From Scedosporium boydii (taxonomy: Eukaryota; Ascomycota; Sordariomycetes; Microascales; Microascaceae), in NCBI GenBank assembly GCA_002221725.1, contig NJFT01000005.1, positions 186,001-250,000 of the forward strand: a stretch of DNA of 64,000 nucleotides. The letters are read 5' to 3'. The notes under the pieces were generated by a model, which was given only the letters and a program-made list of their open reading frames with translations, was not told where the DNA came from and made no database searches. A program made the position numbers and the translations under genes. Positions 34,238-46,626 of the stretch are shown one piece after another. How positions within the stretch are numbered: the first letter of the stretch is position 1; every line of letters starts with the position of its first letter.

Positions 34238-34287
34238 GAAAGCACGCCTTTTTCCCCTTCGCGCCGAGTAGATCAATCGAATTCGCC

Positions 34288-35252
34288 ATGGGTATTTGGG
34301 ATACTATCACGGAGCTCGTCGACGCGGCTATGCCGTGGAGCGAGGCTGAGGCCGAGGCCCCTGCTGAGCCCCAGACTCAGGTGAGGATTGTTTTTTAGGA
34401 GTCTTTACGGGATGGGTGAGGGGGTGCATTGGGGCCAATTCGGCCAATTGAGTCGCCAATTGGTCGTCATGGACAGACACCGGGCCTCCGGGCTCCTCTG
34501 GGGGATGGCCTTTCTTGCGGGAATATGGACTTCGGATATGCATGTAGAACTTCCATGCACTAACATACTTGTGTTCCACTCTTGTAGGACGAGGCCGTCG
34601 AGGATACCAAGGTAGAAGACGAAGAGGAGGAAGAGGAAGAAGAAGAGGAGGAGGAGGAGGAGCCCGTCGATCCTAAGGAGGAGCTTGAGAACGGTGCGTC
34701 ATCTTATCCATCATACCAAACGATTTCTACGATCCGAGTCCGGCCTACAGCGAACGCGCAGAGTGGTGGTGTCGAACGGTTCATTCGAAGGAACCTCAAA
34801 GAACGATGAATGCGCGAAATAGGCCTGGACGCTTGGCATTTACGGACAATGAGCCTCCATGTACACCATTGGACCATCCCGGCTAACGGAAGCTTTCACA
34901 GAGTGCAAGGAGTCTGCTGCTTGCGCGCCCGCCAAGCACCACTTCGATGAGTGCGTCGAGCGAGTCACTGCCGCCATCGATGCCGACGGCAAGGCCAACG
35001 AGGACTGCGTTGAGGAGTGTACGTTTTAAGCCACCCAGTGCCCCGATATTTATTCCACCGGGAAGAGAGGAGGGAAGGAAGATGTTCCCCCACTTCCTTA
35101 CCTTCCCTACGACAAGAATGCGACTTGTTGGATTTTTTTTGGAATATGCCGGTTTGATGTTTGGCATTAACATTGAACGTCACTTAGTCTTCCACCTGGC
35201 CCACTGCGCCAGCGAATGTGCCGCCCCCAAGCTCTGGGCGAAGCTCAAGTAA
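34288..35252 (+). CDS. QCR6: Ubiquinol-cytochrome c reductase hinge subunit (complex III subunit 6)
   Basis: Exons are 34288..34380, 34588..34693, 34902..35018 and 35188..35252, giving 126 residues. All introns are 169-208 bp with frame-consistent joins. The product starts MGIWDTITELVDAAMPW, has a very acidic middle (about 14 consecutive Glu), then the hinge domain with paired cysteines (CKESAAC, HHFDECVERV, EDCVEEFFHLAHCASEC) and ends KLWAKLK. QCR6 is the acidic hinge protein on the intermembrane-space side of the bc1 complex near cytochrome c1, where it helps cytochrome c docking. The Cys pairs form disulphides. Four exons in a 126-codon gene is usual for this gene in filamentous fungi. The poly-Glu stretch is coded by GAG/GAA repeats. 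Confidence 0.95.
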
Positions 35253-37391
35253 ACGAATCCGTCCGATTGCGGATATTCGATAGGTTCTACGCGAGTCTGA
35301 TTCCGCCTCCCCTCTCATACGGCGGGATTCTGCTCTAGACCATCGAAACTCAGTGGGGGAGGGGAATAGTAGCTCAAAACGACCAAAGTTGGAGGGCGTT
35401 CACCAAACCGGCGAGGGCTGAGAAACGAAAGACGGCCGCTACTTTGGATTGCCGTTGGTAATGGCCCGTTTTCTTTTATATGATACGGTGTATAGACCTG
35501 GTGGGGAGAGTGTGCGGCAATGTAGTTTTGGTCATGTATCATAAGAACCTGATTCGACAACAATAGATTTCACTCCATTGCATTTGTGTTAGGGACGGTT
35601 AAAGAGTAGCAAGTCTTGGGCGAGAGCGAGCACAATGAGTGAGAGGTCATGACGGCTCTGGAGGAGTTCATGGAGAAAGATGGCCGGGGCAGCCAGGTTT
35701 CTTTCTCAAATATCTCAAGCTCTTGACCACTCAAAGACATGACTTTGCTTTGTAGGAGTAGACAGCCAATAGGGAAGACCATCTCTTCGGAATTGATTTC
35801 TCAGATGGAGTTGAGTGTGGTGGCGATATTGGGGAGCCAGGGGACATGGATAAGGTTGGAACCAAGGGGGGAATTTCCGCGTTTCGTGTTGGCTGAAAGA
35901 GATGTATGGGTTCCCTGGTCCGGCCTGGGGCTGAACAGCTTTTTTTTAATTATTGTAACATCAGATTTCGTCTCGTTGTTTGACCCTGGAGGAGTCTTCT
36001 CAAGAGATTCATGCTTCCCGGTTTTACCAATTCCTCTCGCTTGTCGTTGAAGGGGGAACAGTTCGAAACAAGCAGTTCTTAAGAGCGGGACAACTCCCGC
36101 TGCATCATCACAAGCATCAATCGCAAGCAATAGATGCCTCGGCATCTCCTCTGCATCTCCTGCACCCACGGACGCCGTCCGTATCCAGAGATGTAAACGA
36201 AACTGCAACACACCCTCTTCCCTCGCACCTACTTGTCTAGGAAAACCACCTGAGGATCAATCCCCTCCTCCCCTCCCCCTTCCTCCCATCTCAGCTTTTT
36301 GCGGAGAATGTCCATGGGGAGGAAAGCGGGATTAAAAAGATCGTCGCTGGGGTAGCACAGCAGGGATTGAACTGTTTTCCGAGTCTGAGTATTGGTGCTG
36401 TGTTACGTTTTGTGCAGGTTGTACCTCAGCATGGCTTGCTGGATGTTTGAAGATTTTACCTGGGGACGATCGATGTGTTGTGCATGAAATCGGCGATTTT
36501 AAGCAAACCGATTGATAGAGTTCTTACTTCTTATGTCTTGATATATCAGTGATAAAATCCGAGGAAGTAGCGCCCAGCATCGGCACTATCACCACGACTA
36601 ATGAGTGTGTGCCTGCCGTTCTGGACACAGCTGCACTAGGCCCAGACCCTCTCAAGCTGAACGGCGTCGAAATTAAACGCCGGCACAAGCCCCCCTTCCC
36701 GATTCCTCCATTCACAGGGCTCAAACTAACTTCATTTTGTCTCACAGTGACATTCCCTTCCCTCTCCTTCCCCCCCGGTCAAAGCCAACTTGCAACAAGC
36801 AACGCTAACTGGGCGCGCACTTTCTCTTGGCCCCCTGCTGGGGTGGCATCAAACCACCACGCCTGTGACCACCCCTAAGATAAACCCAGCCAAGATCTGG
36901 GCTGGTGACTCGTGAATTCGTCGGTCGCCAGTCTCGATAATGCAGCTGTTTCTGGTTCACCTCATTTCCAATCTTTCCTGGGGGGCGGCCGGCTTGCAAA
37001 TTCCCCCTCTTCCCTCGAGCACACCCTTGTATCGACCATTGGGGTTACTCTCGTAGTGGATTCTTTTCTGCAGGAGGATTCTCTGATGTTTGAAACGATA
37101 TCTCCCATTTCTTCTTCCGTGCTTTTCCCTCTTTCTTTCTGTTCGTCGATTGTTCCTCTCGATACGGCGCATTTCCTCTCGACTCCAGTGATTTTATGTG
37201 CGAGGCAAAAAGAAATCGTCCGCTCCTGTCCTGACCTATCGACTCGACTCGAACGACAAGCTTCGCGTCTTCTGCGTATTCCGCGAAGCATGCGCCAACT
37301 CGAGCTCGAACCCACTCTTTCCTCATAATCTATAGTCGCCATCTAGTTACTATACCTTTCACCGGCGAATATCACCCGCTACGAATATATC
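35253..37391. other. Gene-free stretch between QCR6 and the SLC49-like transporter
   Basis: Several overlapping frames of 60-140 codons on both strands show no family resemblance. The last 400 bp before 37392 are C/T-rich, as in fungal leaders. No RNA gene or repeat was seen. Confidence 0.5.
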
Positions 37392-39019
37392 ATGACCCGA
37401 CCATCGGACTCTATAGAAGGGAACCGCGTGCTGGGCGTGACACCGACCTCTACCGCCGACACCGAACCCTCGGACAAGAAGATGGGCGGCGAAGAACATG
37501 AACTCTCCGGCCGCGACGGCGCGACGATACAAATGACCGAGGAAGGAATTGGGGGCGAGATAAGGACATACCGCACGTATAAGAGGAGGTGGTTCGGGTT
37601 GGCACAGCTGATGTTACTGAATATTGTCGTCAGCTGGGATGTAAGTCAAAACATAACTACCTCTATCTCACTCCAACAAGAAAATGAGGACTAACATAAG
37701 CACTTAACCAGTGGCTCACATTCGCACCCGTCGCCGAATCCGCCGCAACATACTACAAGGTCTCCCAAACATCCATAAACTGGCTCTCCACAGCCTTCAT
37801 GCTCGCCTTCCCCGTCATCGCCCCCCTCACCATCAAGATGCTCCGCCTCGGCCCCCGCCCCTCCATCATGGTATCCGCCGCCCTCGTCCTCGCCGGAAAC
37901 TGGATCCGCTACGCCGGCTCCTACAAGGTCGAGCCCTCGGGCGGCATCTTCGGCGTCGTCATGTTCGGCCAGATCCTCACGGGGCTGGCGCAGCCGTTCG
38001 TGCTCGCCGCGCCCACTAGGTACTCGGACATGTGGTTCACGACGAGGGGGAGGGTGGCGGCTACGGCGGCCACGAGCTTGGCGAATCCGTTGGGGGCGGC
38101 GCTGGGGCAGTTGATTGTGCCGGAGTTGGTGAAGGGGGGGAAGAGTGAGCAGGTGTCGAAGATGGTGCTCTACGTTGCCATTATCGTAAGTGAAGAGAAA
38201 AGAAAATTGGCATAATCCCGGTGGAGGGAGGGAGTCATGCCTTCTCAAGCTAACAACCTACAGTCCTCCGTCGCTAGTATCCCATCTTTCTTCATCCCCG
38301 CCGCGCCTCCGACCCCCGTAGCCCCCTCCTCCGAACACCCCCGCCCCTCTTTCCGCGCCTCCCTCCGCGACGTCTCCCGCTCCCTCGAACTCTGGCTCAT
38401 CCTCATAGTCTACTGGTTCTACGTCGGCCTCTTCAACAACATCTCCACGCTCCTCGTGCAAATGATGAAACCCTACGGCTTCTCCGAAGACGACGCGGGA
38501 ATTGGCGGCGCCATCCTCATCCTCGTAGGCCTCGTCGCCTCCGCCATCGTGTCCCCCATCCTCGACCGCACCAAGTCCTTCGTCCTCGCCATCAAGCTGC
38601 TCATCCCCGTCAACGGCATCGCTTACCTCGTCTTCATCTGGATGCCTCGGACCCGCGAGATCGCGGGACCCTATGTCATCCTCGCGCTCATCGGCGCGAC
38701 GGGGTTCTCTCTTGTTCCTTGCGCCCTCGAACTCCTTACCGAGCTGAGCTATCCAGTTAGTCCTGAGGTCACGTCCACCATTGCCTGGTCGGGCGGACAG
38801 CTTCTCGGTGCTGTTTTCATCATCGTGTGCGGTGCCCTCGCGGACGGGAAGGACGCTGATCCGCCTGAGAATCTGGATCGCGCGCTTATTTTCCAGGCCG
38901 TTATGGCGTTGGTGGCCGTTCCGGCGCCGCTGCTTTTGGGACTCTTTGGGCGGAAGGAGAAGATTCGGTTGAGGAGGGTGAGGTCTGATGAGAGGGGTTT
39001 AAGAATCGTGACGACTTGA
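37392..39019 (+). CDS. Major facilitator, SLC49/FLVCR-like transporter
   Basis: Exons are 37392..37640, 37712..38185 and 38264..39019 (GTAAGT donors, CAG acceptors), giving 492 residues. The cytoplasmic N-terminus is about 65 residues and acidic. The first span follows the motif [29 protein letters not shown], typical of the SLC49 family. About 12 hydrophobic spans can be traced, in two groups separated by a Pro/Ser-rich loop ([12 protein letters not shown]) that begins near the third exon. Conserved features include the substrate-side [10 protein letters not shown], the small-residue helix [10 protein letters not shown] and [14 protein letters not shown]. Human members carry haem, choline or other small molecules. 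The substrate of fungal members is not established and cannot be read here. It is probably in the plasma or an organelle membrane. The gene is convergent with ERG27. Confidence 0.85.
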
Positions 39020-39490
39020 ATGTCTTTTTATTAGGTCTTTTTTTTTTTTTTTTTTTCGTTGGACTTTGGGGAGTTGTCCTTGTGTGTTGTCGTCTTATAT
39101 CTCCTGGCCTTCTGTATGTGGTAGGTCTATTGATCCTCATACATACGACGAGCCGATTGAGGAGAAGGAAATTCTAATGAGAGTTTTCCCCCCTTCTTCA
39201 CCCTCCTCCTGATCTAGGATCTTGAGACTTGGGACAGGGCTCATGGCTTCTTTTCATCTACACTTCGGATGGGTCTACTGCATTTTGGTCGTCTTTTTTA
39301 TATGATGCGTTATGTGTAATTGGCAATAATTAGCTTGTAATAGTATATGCCCATGGCTCTGTCGCCTGGTTTATATCCATCCCCCTCATTATATCCTCGG
39401 TCCCAGTATTAGAATCGTCGTCTGCACGCTTGCCATAGCAAAAAACAACCAAAAAAAAAAAGACATTACGCTGTACAGCCAGACATAGAT
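39020..39490. other. Convergent 3' spacer
   Basis: 471 bp between the stop codons of the SLC49-like transporter and ERG27. It contains an uninterrupted T tract near 39038-39056 and AT-rich 3' untranslated sequence. No coding frame. Confidence 0.6.
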
Positions 39491-41108
39491 CTACTCCTCA
39501 TCATCCTCGACCAACCCCACAGCCCTGACACCCAACTTCTCCTCCCACTCCAACCTTAACCTCTCCATAGCCGCCCAGCACTCCCTCCCAACGCCCTCAA
39601 ACTCCGCCCTATCCTCCTCAGTCAAATCCTTAGCATACGCCCACCTGCCCACGGACTTTTTCAAAAACCCTTCCTCCCCCTTGACGGTCTTGGCCCTCCT
39701 CACGTCGCCCTCGATCTTCCCCTCCCACCCCCACCCGTCGACCTCGGTCTTCTTGGCGGCGGTGCGGCCGAAGCGATTACAGGCCGACCCCCACTTGACG
39801 CGCTCGGCGTGCTCCTCGTCGAGGACGTCCTGCGTCTCGAGGGTGAGGGTGACGGGGGCGACGGCGGCTGTGTAGCCGTCGACGGTGTGCCAGGGGGATC
39901 CTAGCCAGCGGACGAAGAGGAGGGCGAAGCGGTAGAGGAAGAAGAGCCATGAGGGGAGGGGGAAGAGGGTTGTGGCGAGGACGCCTGGGTGGGTGAGGTA
40001 GACGCGGGGTCTGTAGCACTCTTCGACGACGTCGCCTTCTTCTTCTTCTTCTTGTTTGGCTTGGTCGTCGTTATCTCGACGGTGGCGGGAGGGCAGGCGG
40101 AAGTAGTTTTTCGACACGGGGAAGACGGAGGGAAGCGTACACGTAAGGGCGAGGACGTCGGTGAGGCGCTTGGAACTCTCGTAGGCGCTGGGTCTCTTGA
40201 CGCATTGGAGGTCGTCGAGGCGCAGGTCCTTCCTCGACGGCTCGATGCTGCTCGTCCAGATGATCTTCCCAGGACTCATGATATCGCCGTCCCTCCTCGC
40301 AAGAAGCGGCAGCAGCGCGTGGCCGAGGACATAATGGCCGAACACGTTTGAGCAAAAAACGGCTCCCAGCACATCCTTATCCCCGTCCTTCTCCCCAGCC
40401 GCGCTGCCGCTTTCCTTCCCAGCACTCTTCTTCACAACGCCCTTCTGCTTCACGACGGCCCCTGCACTCGACACCTTGAAATCCGGCCACGTAACAGCCT
40501 GCACCACCCCCTCGAAAAGACACATCCTCGCCAGCCCGAACCAATCCAAGCCATCCCACCCGCCAAACCCAGCATTGAAAATCACAGCATCCAACCTCGG
40601 CACCCGCACATCCGTCAAATTATCCGCCATGCCATCCTCATCGGGCGGATTGCTCACGGCCCCTCTGACGAGCCGCTCAGCGAACCCATACACGCTCTTG
40701 ATGTCGACGAGATCGAGCTGCGGGCTCAGGATATGCACGCGTCGGAAGGTCTGGGGCCAGATGTAGTTCTCCTCGCCGCCCGATCGCGAGCGCAGGTTCT
40801 CCGATGTGCGGGCCGTCTTTTCGAGGTGGCGGCGCAGGGCTAGGATGGTTTCGCGGGACTTGGAGGGCGAGCGCGTCGTGGGGAGGAGGATGAGGTGGTG
40901 GGTTAGGGGTCTTTGGTGGAGGAATTCGTCGATGAGGCGTTGGCCTATGCCGAGTCCTACACCACTGGATTTGGGGGGAGGCGGGCAATGGTTAGTTTAT
41001 GGGCCGAAGGGGATGGAGGTCGAGAGGATGGATTTACCTATTTGCGCCGGTGATGAGGACGAAGAATTGTTCGTGGCTAGGGACTGATTCCCAGGGAGCA
41101 CGCGCCAT
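39491..41108 (-). CDS. ERG27: 3-keto-steroid reductase of sterol C-4 demethylation
   Basis: Exons are complement(39491..40964, 41038..41108), giving 514 residues. The N-terminal Rossmann motif is split by the 73-bp intron and reads ITGANS-GVGLGIGQRL after splicing (TGxxxGxG). RVPRLDAVIFNAGFGGWDGLDW and the active-site SAYESSKRLTDVL (Tyr-x3-Lys) identify a short-chain dehydrogenase of the ERG27 type. ERG27 reduces the 3-keto group with NADPH in the C-4 demethylation complex (with ERG25, ERG26 and the ERG28 scaffold) at the endoplasmic reticulum, on the path to ergosterol. It is also the target of hydroxyanilide fungicides. A C-terminal hydrophobic stretch (FPLPSWLFFLYRFALLFV) likely contacts the membrane. 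Insertions around the catalytic region (poly-Glu EEEEEGDV) look like a local lineage feature. Confidence 0.92.
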
Positions 41109-42121
41109 TTTTGCTTATTATTTTTTTTTCTTTTCTTTTTTTATAGACAAAGGGGATAAGGAGTGACTAGGTTAATTGTAATCCTAAAAGGAAAGGAAGA
41201 GACAAGTGCGTCTCGATGTCGTTATGGGCGTCGTGGTAAGGAAAAAGTCGGTCGAGGTTCGAAGGTTGCCTGGTTGCCACTGCCAGGGGTTTTTTCGACC
41301 TTTTCTTTTCTCGGAGTTTTGATTTGGGGCCTGTGATTCCCCGGATTCGGAGCTGAGCTCTCATCTTGACCAGTGCGGGCCTCACTCAAGTGACACTCTT
41401 CCACACCACACTCAAGAAGCTCTTCCGGTGTAGAGGAGACAGAATCCCATGGAAATATTTTTCAAAAAGATTTGGGAAGAGAAGTTGGTCTTCATAGGCC
41501 TCGGTACCTTTGTCACAGAGTTCAATATCCGCGTGGACGAGAAATGTACCGTCGAATTATTCCAGGTGGCCGCACCTTCATCCACTACATCCCCAACAAG
41601 GCCTGAATCGCTCCATAAAAATGTCGAATAGAAGAAGACAAGGTGGGGGAATGGATAAATAAATAATAAGATTTTTTTATCTTAAATAAAAAACGTGTAA
41701 ATGCCTGAGTGTTTTAGAGTCCGAAAGTGGAAGGGAAAAACAGATTTACGAGCTTCACGGGGGAGCATCGCTACTCTTTAAACCCGCCCATCACTCTTGC
41801 CATTAAGCGCTCCGGAGTCTGATACTGCTGGAATATCTATCCCAAACGGTCGCATTTCTCCTTGAGCTACTCGGTTAGAGATTATCGCTTATATGACTTG
41901 AACAAGTCAGTTCATGAGGTTCCCTGTTTCTCGAACACGATCTCGGCCGCTTCTCAGGCACATGTAAACGGCGAAGCAAGTAAGTCTCTGAAGAGTTTAG
42001 TATGAATGTCAAGAGGGAATCAACCACGCTGCCGGCTTTTTAAATACCCATATATCGCTCTATTCACATAGTCTCATACCTTTTCCAGGGCTGTAAAGAT
42101 CTCTCCATCTCTCTAGCTCCC
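41109..42121. other. Spacer upstream of ERG27
   Basis: About 1 kb of AT-rich sequence holding the ERG27 leader (T/A tract near 41115-41150) and the 3' flank of the APD1-like gene. No coding frame is supported. Confidence 0.55.
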
Positions 42122-43350
42122 TCACCAGCTCAGTAGCCCTTTCTGCCTATCAAACCCTCCCCGAAGCTGACTCTCCGGCTTAACAACCTTCCCCTGCAAA
42201 ATCGTAAACCTCACGATATTCTCACAATCCTCTGGCTTCACCCTCGCCAGCCAAATACACTGCGCAGCGCCTACATCCCCTTCCTTCTCCTCCCCGTTCT
42301 CTTGCTTCTTAACCTCGGGAAGAACATCACCCACAGCCTTGGCCCTCTCCACCGCATCAATCCCAAACGCATCCGGCCTTCTATACACCATCATGTTGGC
42401 CGAGTACTTATGCCCGCCTACATGCGAAATGAAATAAATCCCCACGCCGCCGGGTCTCTCGTCGTCGAGATCGCGGTACAGCCCCAGCGGGCGGAGATGT
42501 CTTTCGAGCTCTTTCCTGATTAGGGGCGCGCTCTGGCCGCATCGAGCGTCGCGCGTCTTTTGGGAGCAGAGGAGGACGAGGACTTGGTGCGGACAGGGGC
42601 GGGAGGTCATGGGTGGTGGTAGGGAGGGGTCAGGGTGATTGGCTTGTTGTTGTTGCTGTGCTGTACCATCTCCGTTCTGTGTCGTCACCGTTGTTGCTGT
42701 CGTTTCCGGAACGGACTTAGGTAGCGTAAAAGGCTCAAGAGGCGACGTGTTCGTTGGCGCGTTGTTGATGAAATCGTCGATTAGTCGCGGTACCCTCTTT
42801 GGCGTGACGTGATCTATAAAAGTAAAGGCTGGCAGCAGCAGGACCGTCGTGGGCTCGGAGTAATCAGCCACTCCGCTCGGCGTAGGGATATTCGACGCCG
42901 AGAGCTTCAACTTCTATTCCCTCTCTCCATGGTCAGTTACTCCTTTCCCGAAAAGAGAGACAAACAAGGAACATCTCATCACACACATACCCCGTTCTTA
43001 GGCCCCGCCGCCTTCCCAAAAGCCTCCATCACACTCCTCTTCTCATGCTCTACCTCCCTCACCCAATCGCTCTTCCCCGTCGCCACAAGCAGATGCGTAT
43101 CCCACGCCTTGACGAACCCATACAAGTCGTCGGACTCGTCGATCTTAAAGTTCCTGGGGTACCGCACCGTGCATGACTCGCAGTCATGCGAGCACTCATC
43201 GCCGTCGACGGAGGGCTCCGTCTTGCGGAAGAGGTCCGTTAGGGGTGCGGGCCCATCGGCGGAGCGGTTGCCAGAGACGGACATGGCGAGGGATTTGGTG
43301 GAGTTTATGAGGGAGCGGATGCTCCAGGAGGATGTGGGGTTTGAAGCCAT
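42122..43350 (-). CDS. APD1: APD1-like thioredoxin-fold [2Fe-2S] protein (sucrase/ferredoxin-like)
   Basis: Exons are complement(42122..42913, 42991..43350); the intron is 77 bp (GTATGT donor, AATAG acceptor). The product has 383 residues. The N-terminal half carries ECSHDCESCTVRYPRNFKID and WDTHLLVATGKSDW, typical of this family. The C-terminal half is the thioredoxin-like ferredoxin domain: PHQVLVLLCSQKTRDARCG (Cys236, Cys245) and ISHVGGHKYSANMMVY (His284, His288). Spacing Cys-x8-Cys and His-x3-His is that of yeast Apd1, in which two Cys and two His ligate a [2Fe-2S] cluster. Yeast Apd1 is linked to redox homeostasis and hydroxyurea sensitivity. Gln and Thr/Pro-rich linkers (residues about 185-220) separate the halves. 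Cytosolic location is inferred from the lack of a targeting signal. Confidence 0.88.
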
Positions 43351-44489
43351 GGTTTTGACTGGGGTTTGGGTTTATGAGTGCTTGGACGTTTTGTTAGTTG
43401 CGAGGGATGTTGAGAGTTTGTGAGATGGGATTGGGGAATTTGTTGTGGCTTTTTTGTTTAAAAATGTTGAAGATGGTTGAAAAATGGCACCATTTATCAA
43501 TCTTATCAATCAGGACGAGACAAGACGATTGCAGCAAGGGAGAGAAAAAGAAAAGACGCCAAGGTAGAACTCAGACAGCCGCCCTTCTGGATTTCCCGCA
43601 AACCAACTTATATTCGACAGAAAAATGGAAGAAAAAGCAGCCTTCTTTTGGAATGAATCAATTGCGTCGTCATCCGTCGTAAATCGTGTATGTAGTTTAG
43701 ATGTTTTGGTTCCCATTCCATGATCCACGGTGTGCTTCTGCTCGACGTTGTCTGCGGGACCGCGTCGGACGTAGCGACGCTGAATTATTAATATCCCGAA
43801 GCCCAAGAAAAGACAGTCTCGAACGACGACATTTACCAATTGAGCAATCAGAGGCAGAAATAAGAATCTAGACTCTTTCACCATCGGAGTTAACCCATGC
43901 CACAAGTCCCCTGAATTCCCCACCATCTCCGATGGCCGAAGCGCGAGCTCATTGAAACCCTGGGCCTGAGCCGCGTAACGACAAAGAGAATGGGAGAATG
44001 GGGGGCGACTCTCTTGTCTGACCCGATCGAGAGGCAACCAGAGGCAAAAACCAACGCAATCACCGGCGTCCGATTAAAATTCCGACCGTCGTCGTCGTCC
44101 CAAGGAAAATCATCATTCCACTCCACGTCACGTCACTCCCCACATTCGTACCGCCTTCGTCCACGATGGCATCCTCACGATTCCCTTTTGATCACTCACA
44201 CGTCGTCTTTTGCGACACTCGCATAATTAGTTTAGTTTATATCTAATACCTCTCGTCTTACTGGCTACGTAGTTTAGATCCAGCCTAGCAGACTCCGCAA
44301 TTTCACCCGGCCTACGGAGTACGGAGCTACGGAGTACGTAGTGCGGCTCCCAGGGTAAACGTCGTTGACATATCATTTATTGTCATTCTCTCTGACGAAC
44401 ACTACGTATATTGTAGCGTATCCATATTGTAGATTGATGGCCTATAAATCACGTTCAGTATCGAAATGCCAACTTGGACCGTGTCCGGC
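43351..44489. other. Gene-free stretch with TACGGAGTA cluster
   Basis: It holds the APD1-like promoter side and the 3' flank of the next gene. Two copies of TACGGAGTA (complement of TACTCCGTA) lie at 44313-44321 and 44328-44336. Open frames present are not supported by any family pattern. Confidence 0.5.
44313..44336 (-). repeat. Two TACGGAGTA words in direct repeat
   Basis: The CTACGGAGTACG unit is repeated with 15-bp spacing, 154 bp beyond the end of the unknown membrane gene. It belongs to the dispersed TACTYCGTA word family. Confidence 0.8.
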
Positions 44490-45750
44490 TCATCTTCCTA
44501 GAATGTATCTCCTCGACACCGCCCCTTCCAAGGCCCCTTCCACCGCCGGGTGATACTTCGCCTTCAAGCCGCACCCCGGAGCTCTCACATCATCTATCCA
44601 AGAGCAATAGGTCAACCACACCTGTAAGCCGGCGAGGACGAGCGACAAGAGGCCCACGGTAAGGGCGATGCCTATGCCCAGCATTCCCCACCAAGTGTCC
44701 CACCATCGCGATTTGTGGCTATCTGCCCACTTCTCAAACGCCGTCGTCGGCTTGGGGTTGTCCACCCCCCTGAGAATACTTTCCAATCTCCTGCCCCAGA
44801 ACGGGTATTGCTCGTACAGGCCGACGAGGTCCTCGGGATGAGTTTCCTCCGGCCACTCGTGCGTGTCGGGCATCGAGGAAAGGTCTAAGAACTGGTCCGT
44901 TTGCTCGCTGCTGGCTTCGCTGAGACTTCTTTTGAGTACCTTCCGCGAGGGTAAGTCGCTCAGCGGGAAGATTAAGTTGTACGTCCTCAATGTCTCTTGT
45001 AAGAGCGGAAACGGGAGGCAGCCGCTGTAGCGGGGTCGAAGTCAGCAACTAAATGATTGCCCTGTCTTAATGCACACCAGTAACTTACCGTTCGAGGCAT
45101 TTATGACAGACTTGCCTAGACGCATTGTCTAGGGACTGCAGGTTCTCAAGGGAGCTCTTGAGATACAACGGAAAGCGGAACAAGTGAACAGTTTTCCAGT
45201 CAGGGCCGGGAGCTATCGCGAGATGGTCCGACAGCCGGTCCGTCCATTGGATTTTCATCCTCCCCTCGGATGTTAGATACGAAGCCATCAGCTTCCCGGC
45301 CTCCACCGTTTCCCACTCCCCGTCGCCGCTGGGCGGTCGTTGCGGGTACACACGATTGACGTAGTCTTCCAGCGTTTCGTAGCCCCGCCACGACGGGTTC
45401 GTCACGCCTCCACCTGCGGTTCCCGGAGACTGGCACGCCGTCATGAGGAACACCCGCACGAGGACGTCGAGGTCCGTGAAGTTCGGCGGCGACGGACCGA
45501 GCTTGGCAATGTCGGACTTGGGCGTCCGCACGTGGCTCTTCAACAGCTCGAAGCGTTGGGTGGCATCGTCGTGGGTCTGTATGGTTGATCTAGGCTTCAA
45601 CCTCTCGGCGCCTCGCAGCTCGGCTTGGAGGTAATTGAGGTATGCCGTGAGCTCCGGCGAGTCCTTGGCGGCTGTTACGCCGAGGCAGGCCAACACGTTG
45701 GCTCTACTCTCCTCCGAAAGCTTTTGGGAGAATGGACTCCTCTCAGTCAT
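44490..45750 (-). CDS. Fungal membrane protein of unknown function
   Basis: Exons are complement(44490..45024, 45089..45750), 64-bp intron with GTAAGT donor and CTACAG acceptor, giving 398 residues. The first 220 residues are soluble and helical. After the intron comes LPFPLLQETLRTYNLIFPL, a segment I recall from a widespread Pezizomycotina family. Near the C-terminus, WWDTWWGMLGIGIALTVGLLSLVLAGLQVWLTY forms one long or two tight membrane spans, followed by about 30 residues with Cys. There is no signal peptide, so the bulk probably faces the cytosol. These proteins carry no assigned function; from memory they often occur near HET/NLR-type genes. It is divergently arranged with the trypsin-fold gene at 46627, sharing an 876-bp upstream region. 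Confidence 0.75.
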
Positions 45751-46626
45751 GGCGTATTCTCGTGTGAGGGACGATTACGAACGTGTGCGGCGATTGTTAT
45801 GAGAAAACTCGCATAGACGTGGATGAGATCTGCACCTCTTCACCTCATAATCATGAAGTATGTGTCGAGTCGGGCTGCAGTTTCAGCGGGATCAATTAAA
45901 AGCAACACCATGCGCCCGTTGTGGCAATCATGGCCATTACTGGCCAAGGGGTGCCCGATTTGGACGAGCAAGGAGCTCAAAAGCAGCTCTGTGATATACT
46001 GAGTACACATACACACATCCACGTGCACTCCTTCACCACATCTTCCCCTCGACTCTCTGCTTCCCGGCTCAGACTTCAGTCCTCATCTTCACAACTCATC
46101 AATCTCCTTTCAGCGCTTGCGTTCTTATAACCGAGGGTGAAATTTGCCATCTTCCTCCTCCTGGTGATGACCTCCACCCACCATTACAGAGCTGACAGCC
46201 CGCAGGGCTGCGGGCGAGGATCCTTGACCTCCCGCCTCAAATTTCCTCTTTTTCTCATTACGCGCCCTCGGCGCATTTTATTTTTTTCAGCTCAATGCCC
46301 ACCTGCACAAACTGTAACAATGCCCCTGCTGGCTGTGGCTAATGATTGGCGAGCAAACACTCCAAAGCCTGGGAGGGTGGACGCCAATATCGAATATTGT
46401 CAACTTTGTGCAGGGTTTCCATCCTCTGGCTTCGTACGTAGGACTCTCACCAGGCTGGACAGAGTTGTAAAAAGAAGACCGATCATTCACCCTTGCGTAC
46501 ATTCAGAAATGAAGAAGTATCAGCTTCATCTTTTGACAAACCGTCTCGTAGTCATACTCGACGACGACGACGACAATAACTTCCATTCGATGTGACGCAT
46601 AGGATATCTCCTCCTCCCGCATGTAA
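45751..46626. other. Shared divergent upstream region
   Basis: 876 bp between the start codons of the unknown membrane protein (minus) and the trypsin-fold protein (plus). No credible coding frame. The divergent layout allows shared regulation. Confidence 0.55.

Larger units (their letters stand above)
33224..34287. other. QCR6 upstream region
   Basis: No coding frame is supported. The 3' flank of the WBP2-like gene (T-rich near 33258-33271) is followed by the QCR6 promoter with CCAAT boxes annotated separately. Confidence 0.55.

Noticed and set aside
35739..36240. Frames of 103-136 codons on both strands after QCR6
   Set aside because: Antisense to each other, no conserved pattern, no supporting splice sites.
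37691..38248. A 185-codon minus frame opposite the SLC49-like transporter
   Set aside because: Antisense shadow of a GC-rich coding exon; composition follows the opposite strand.
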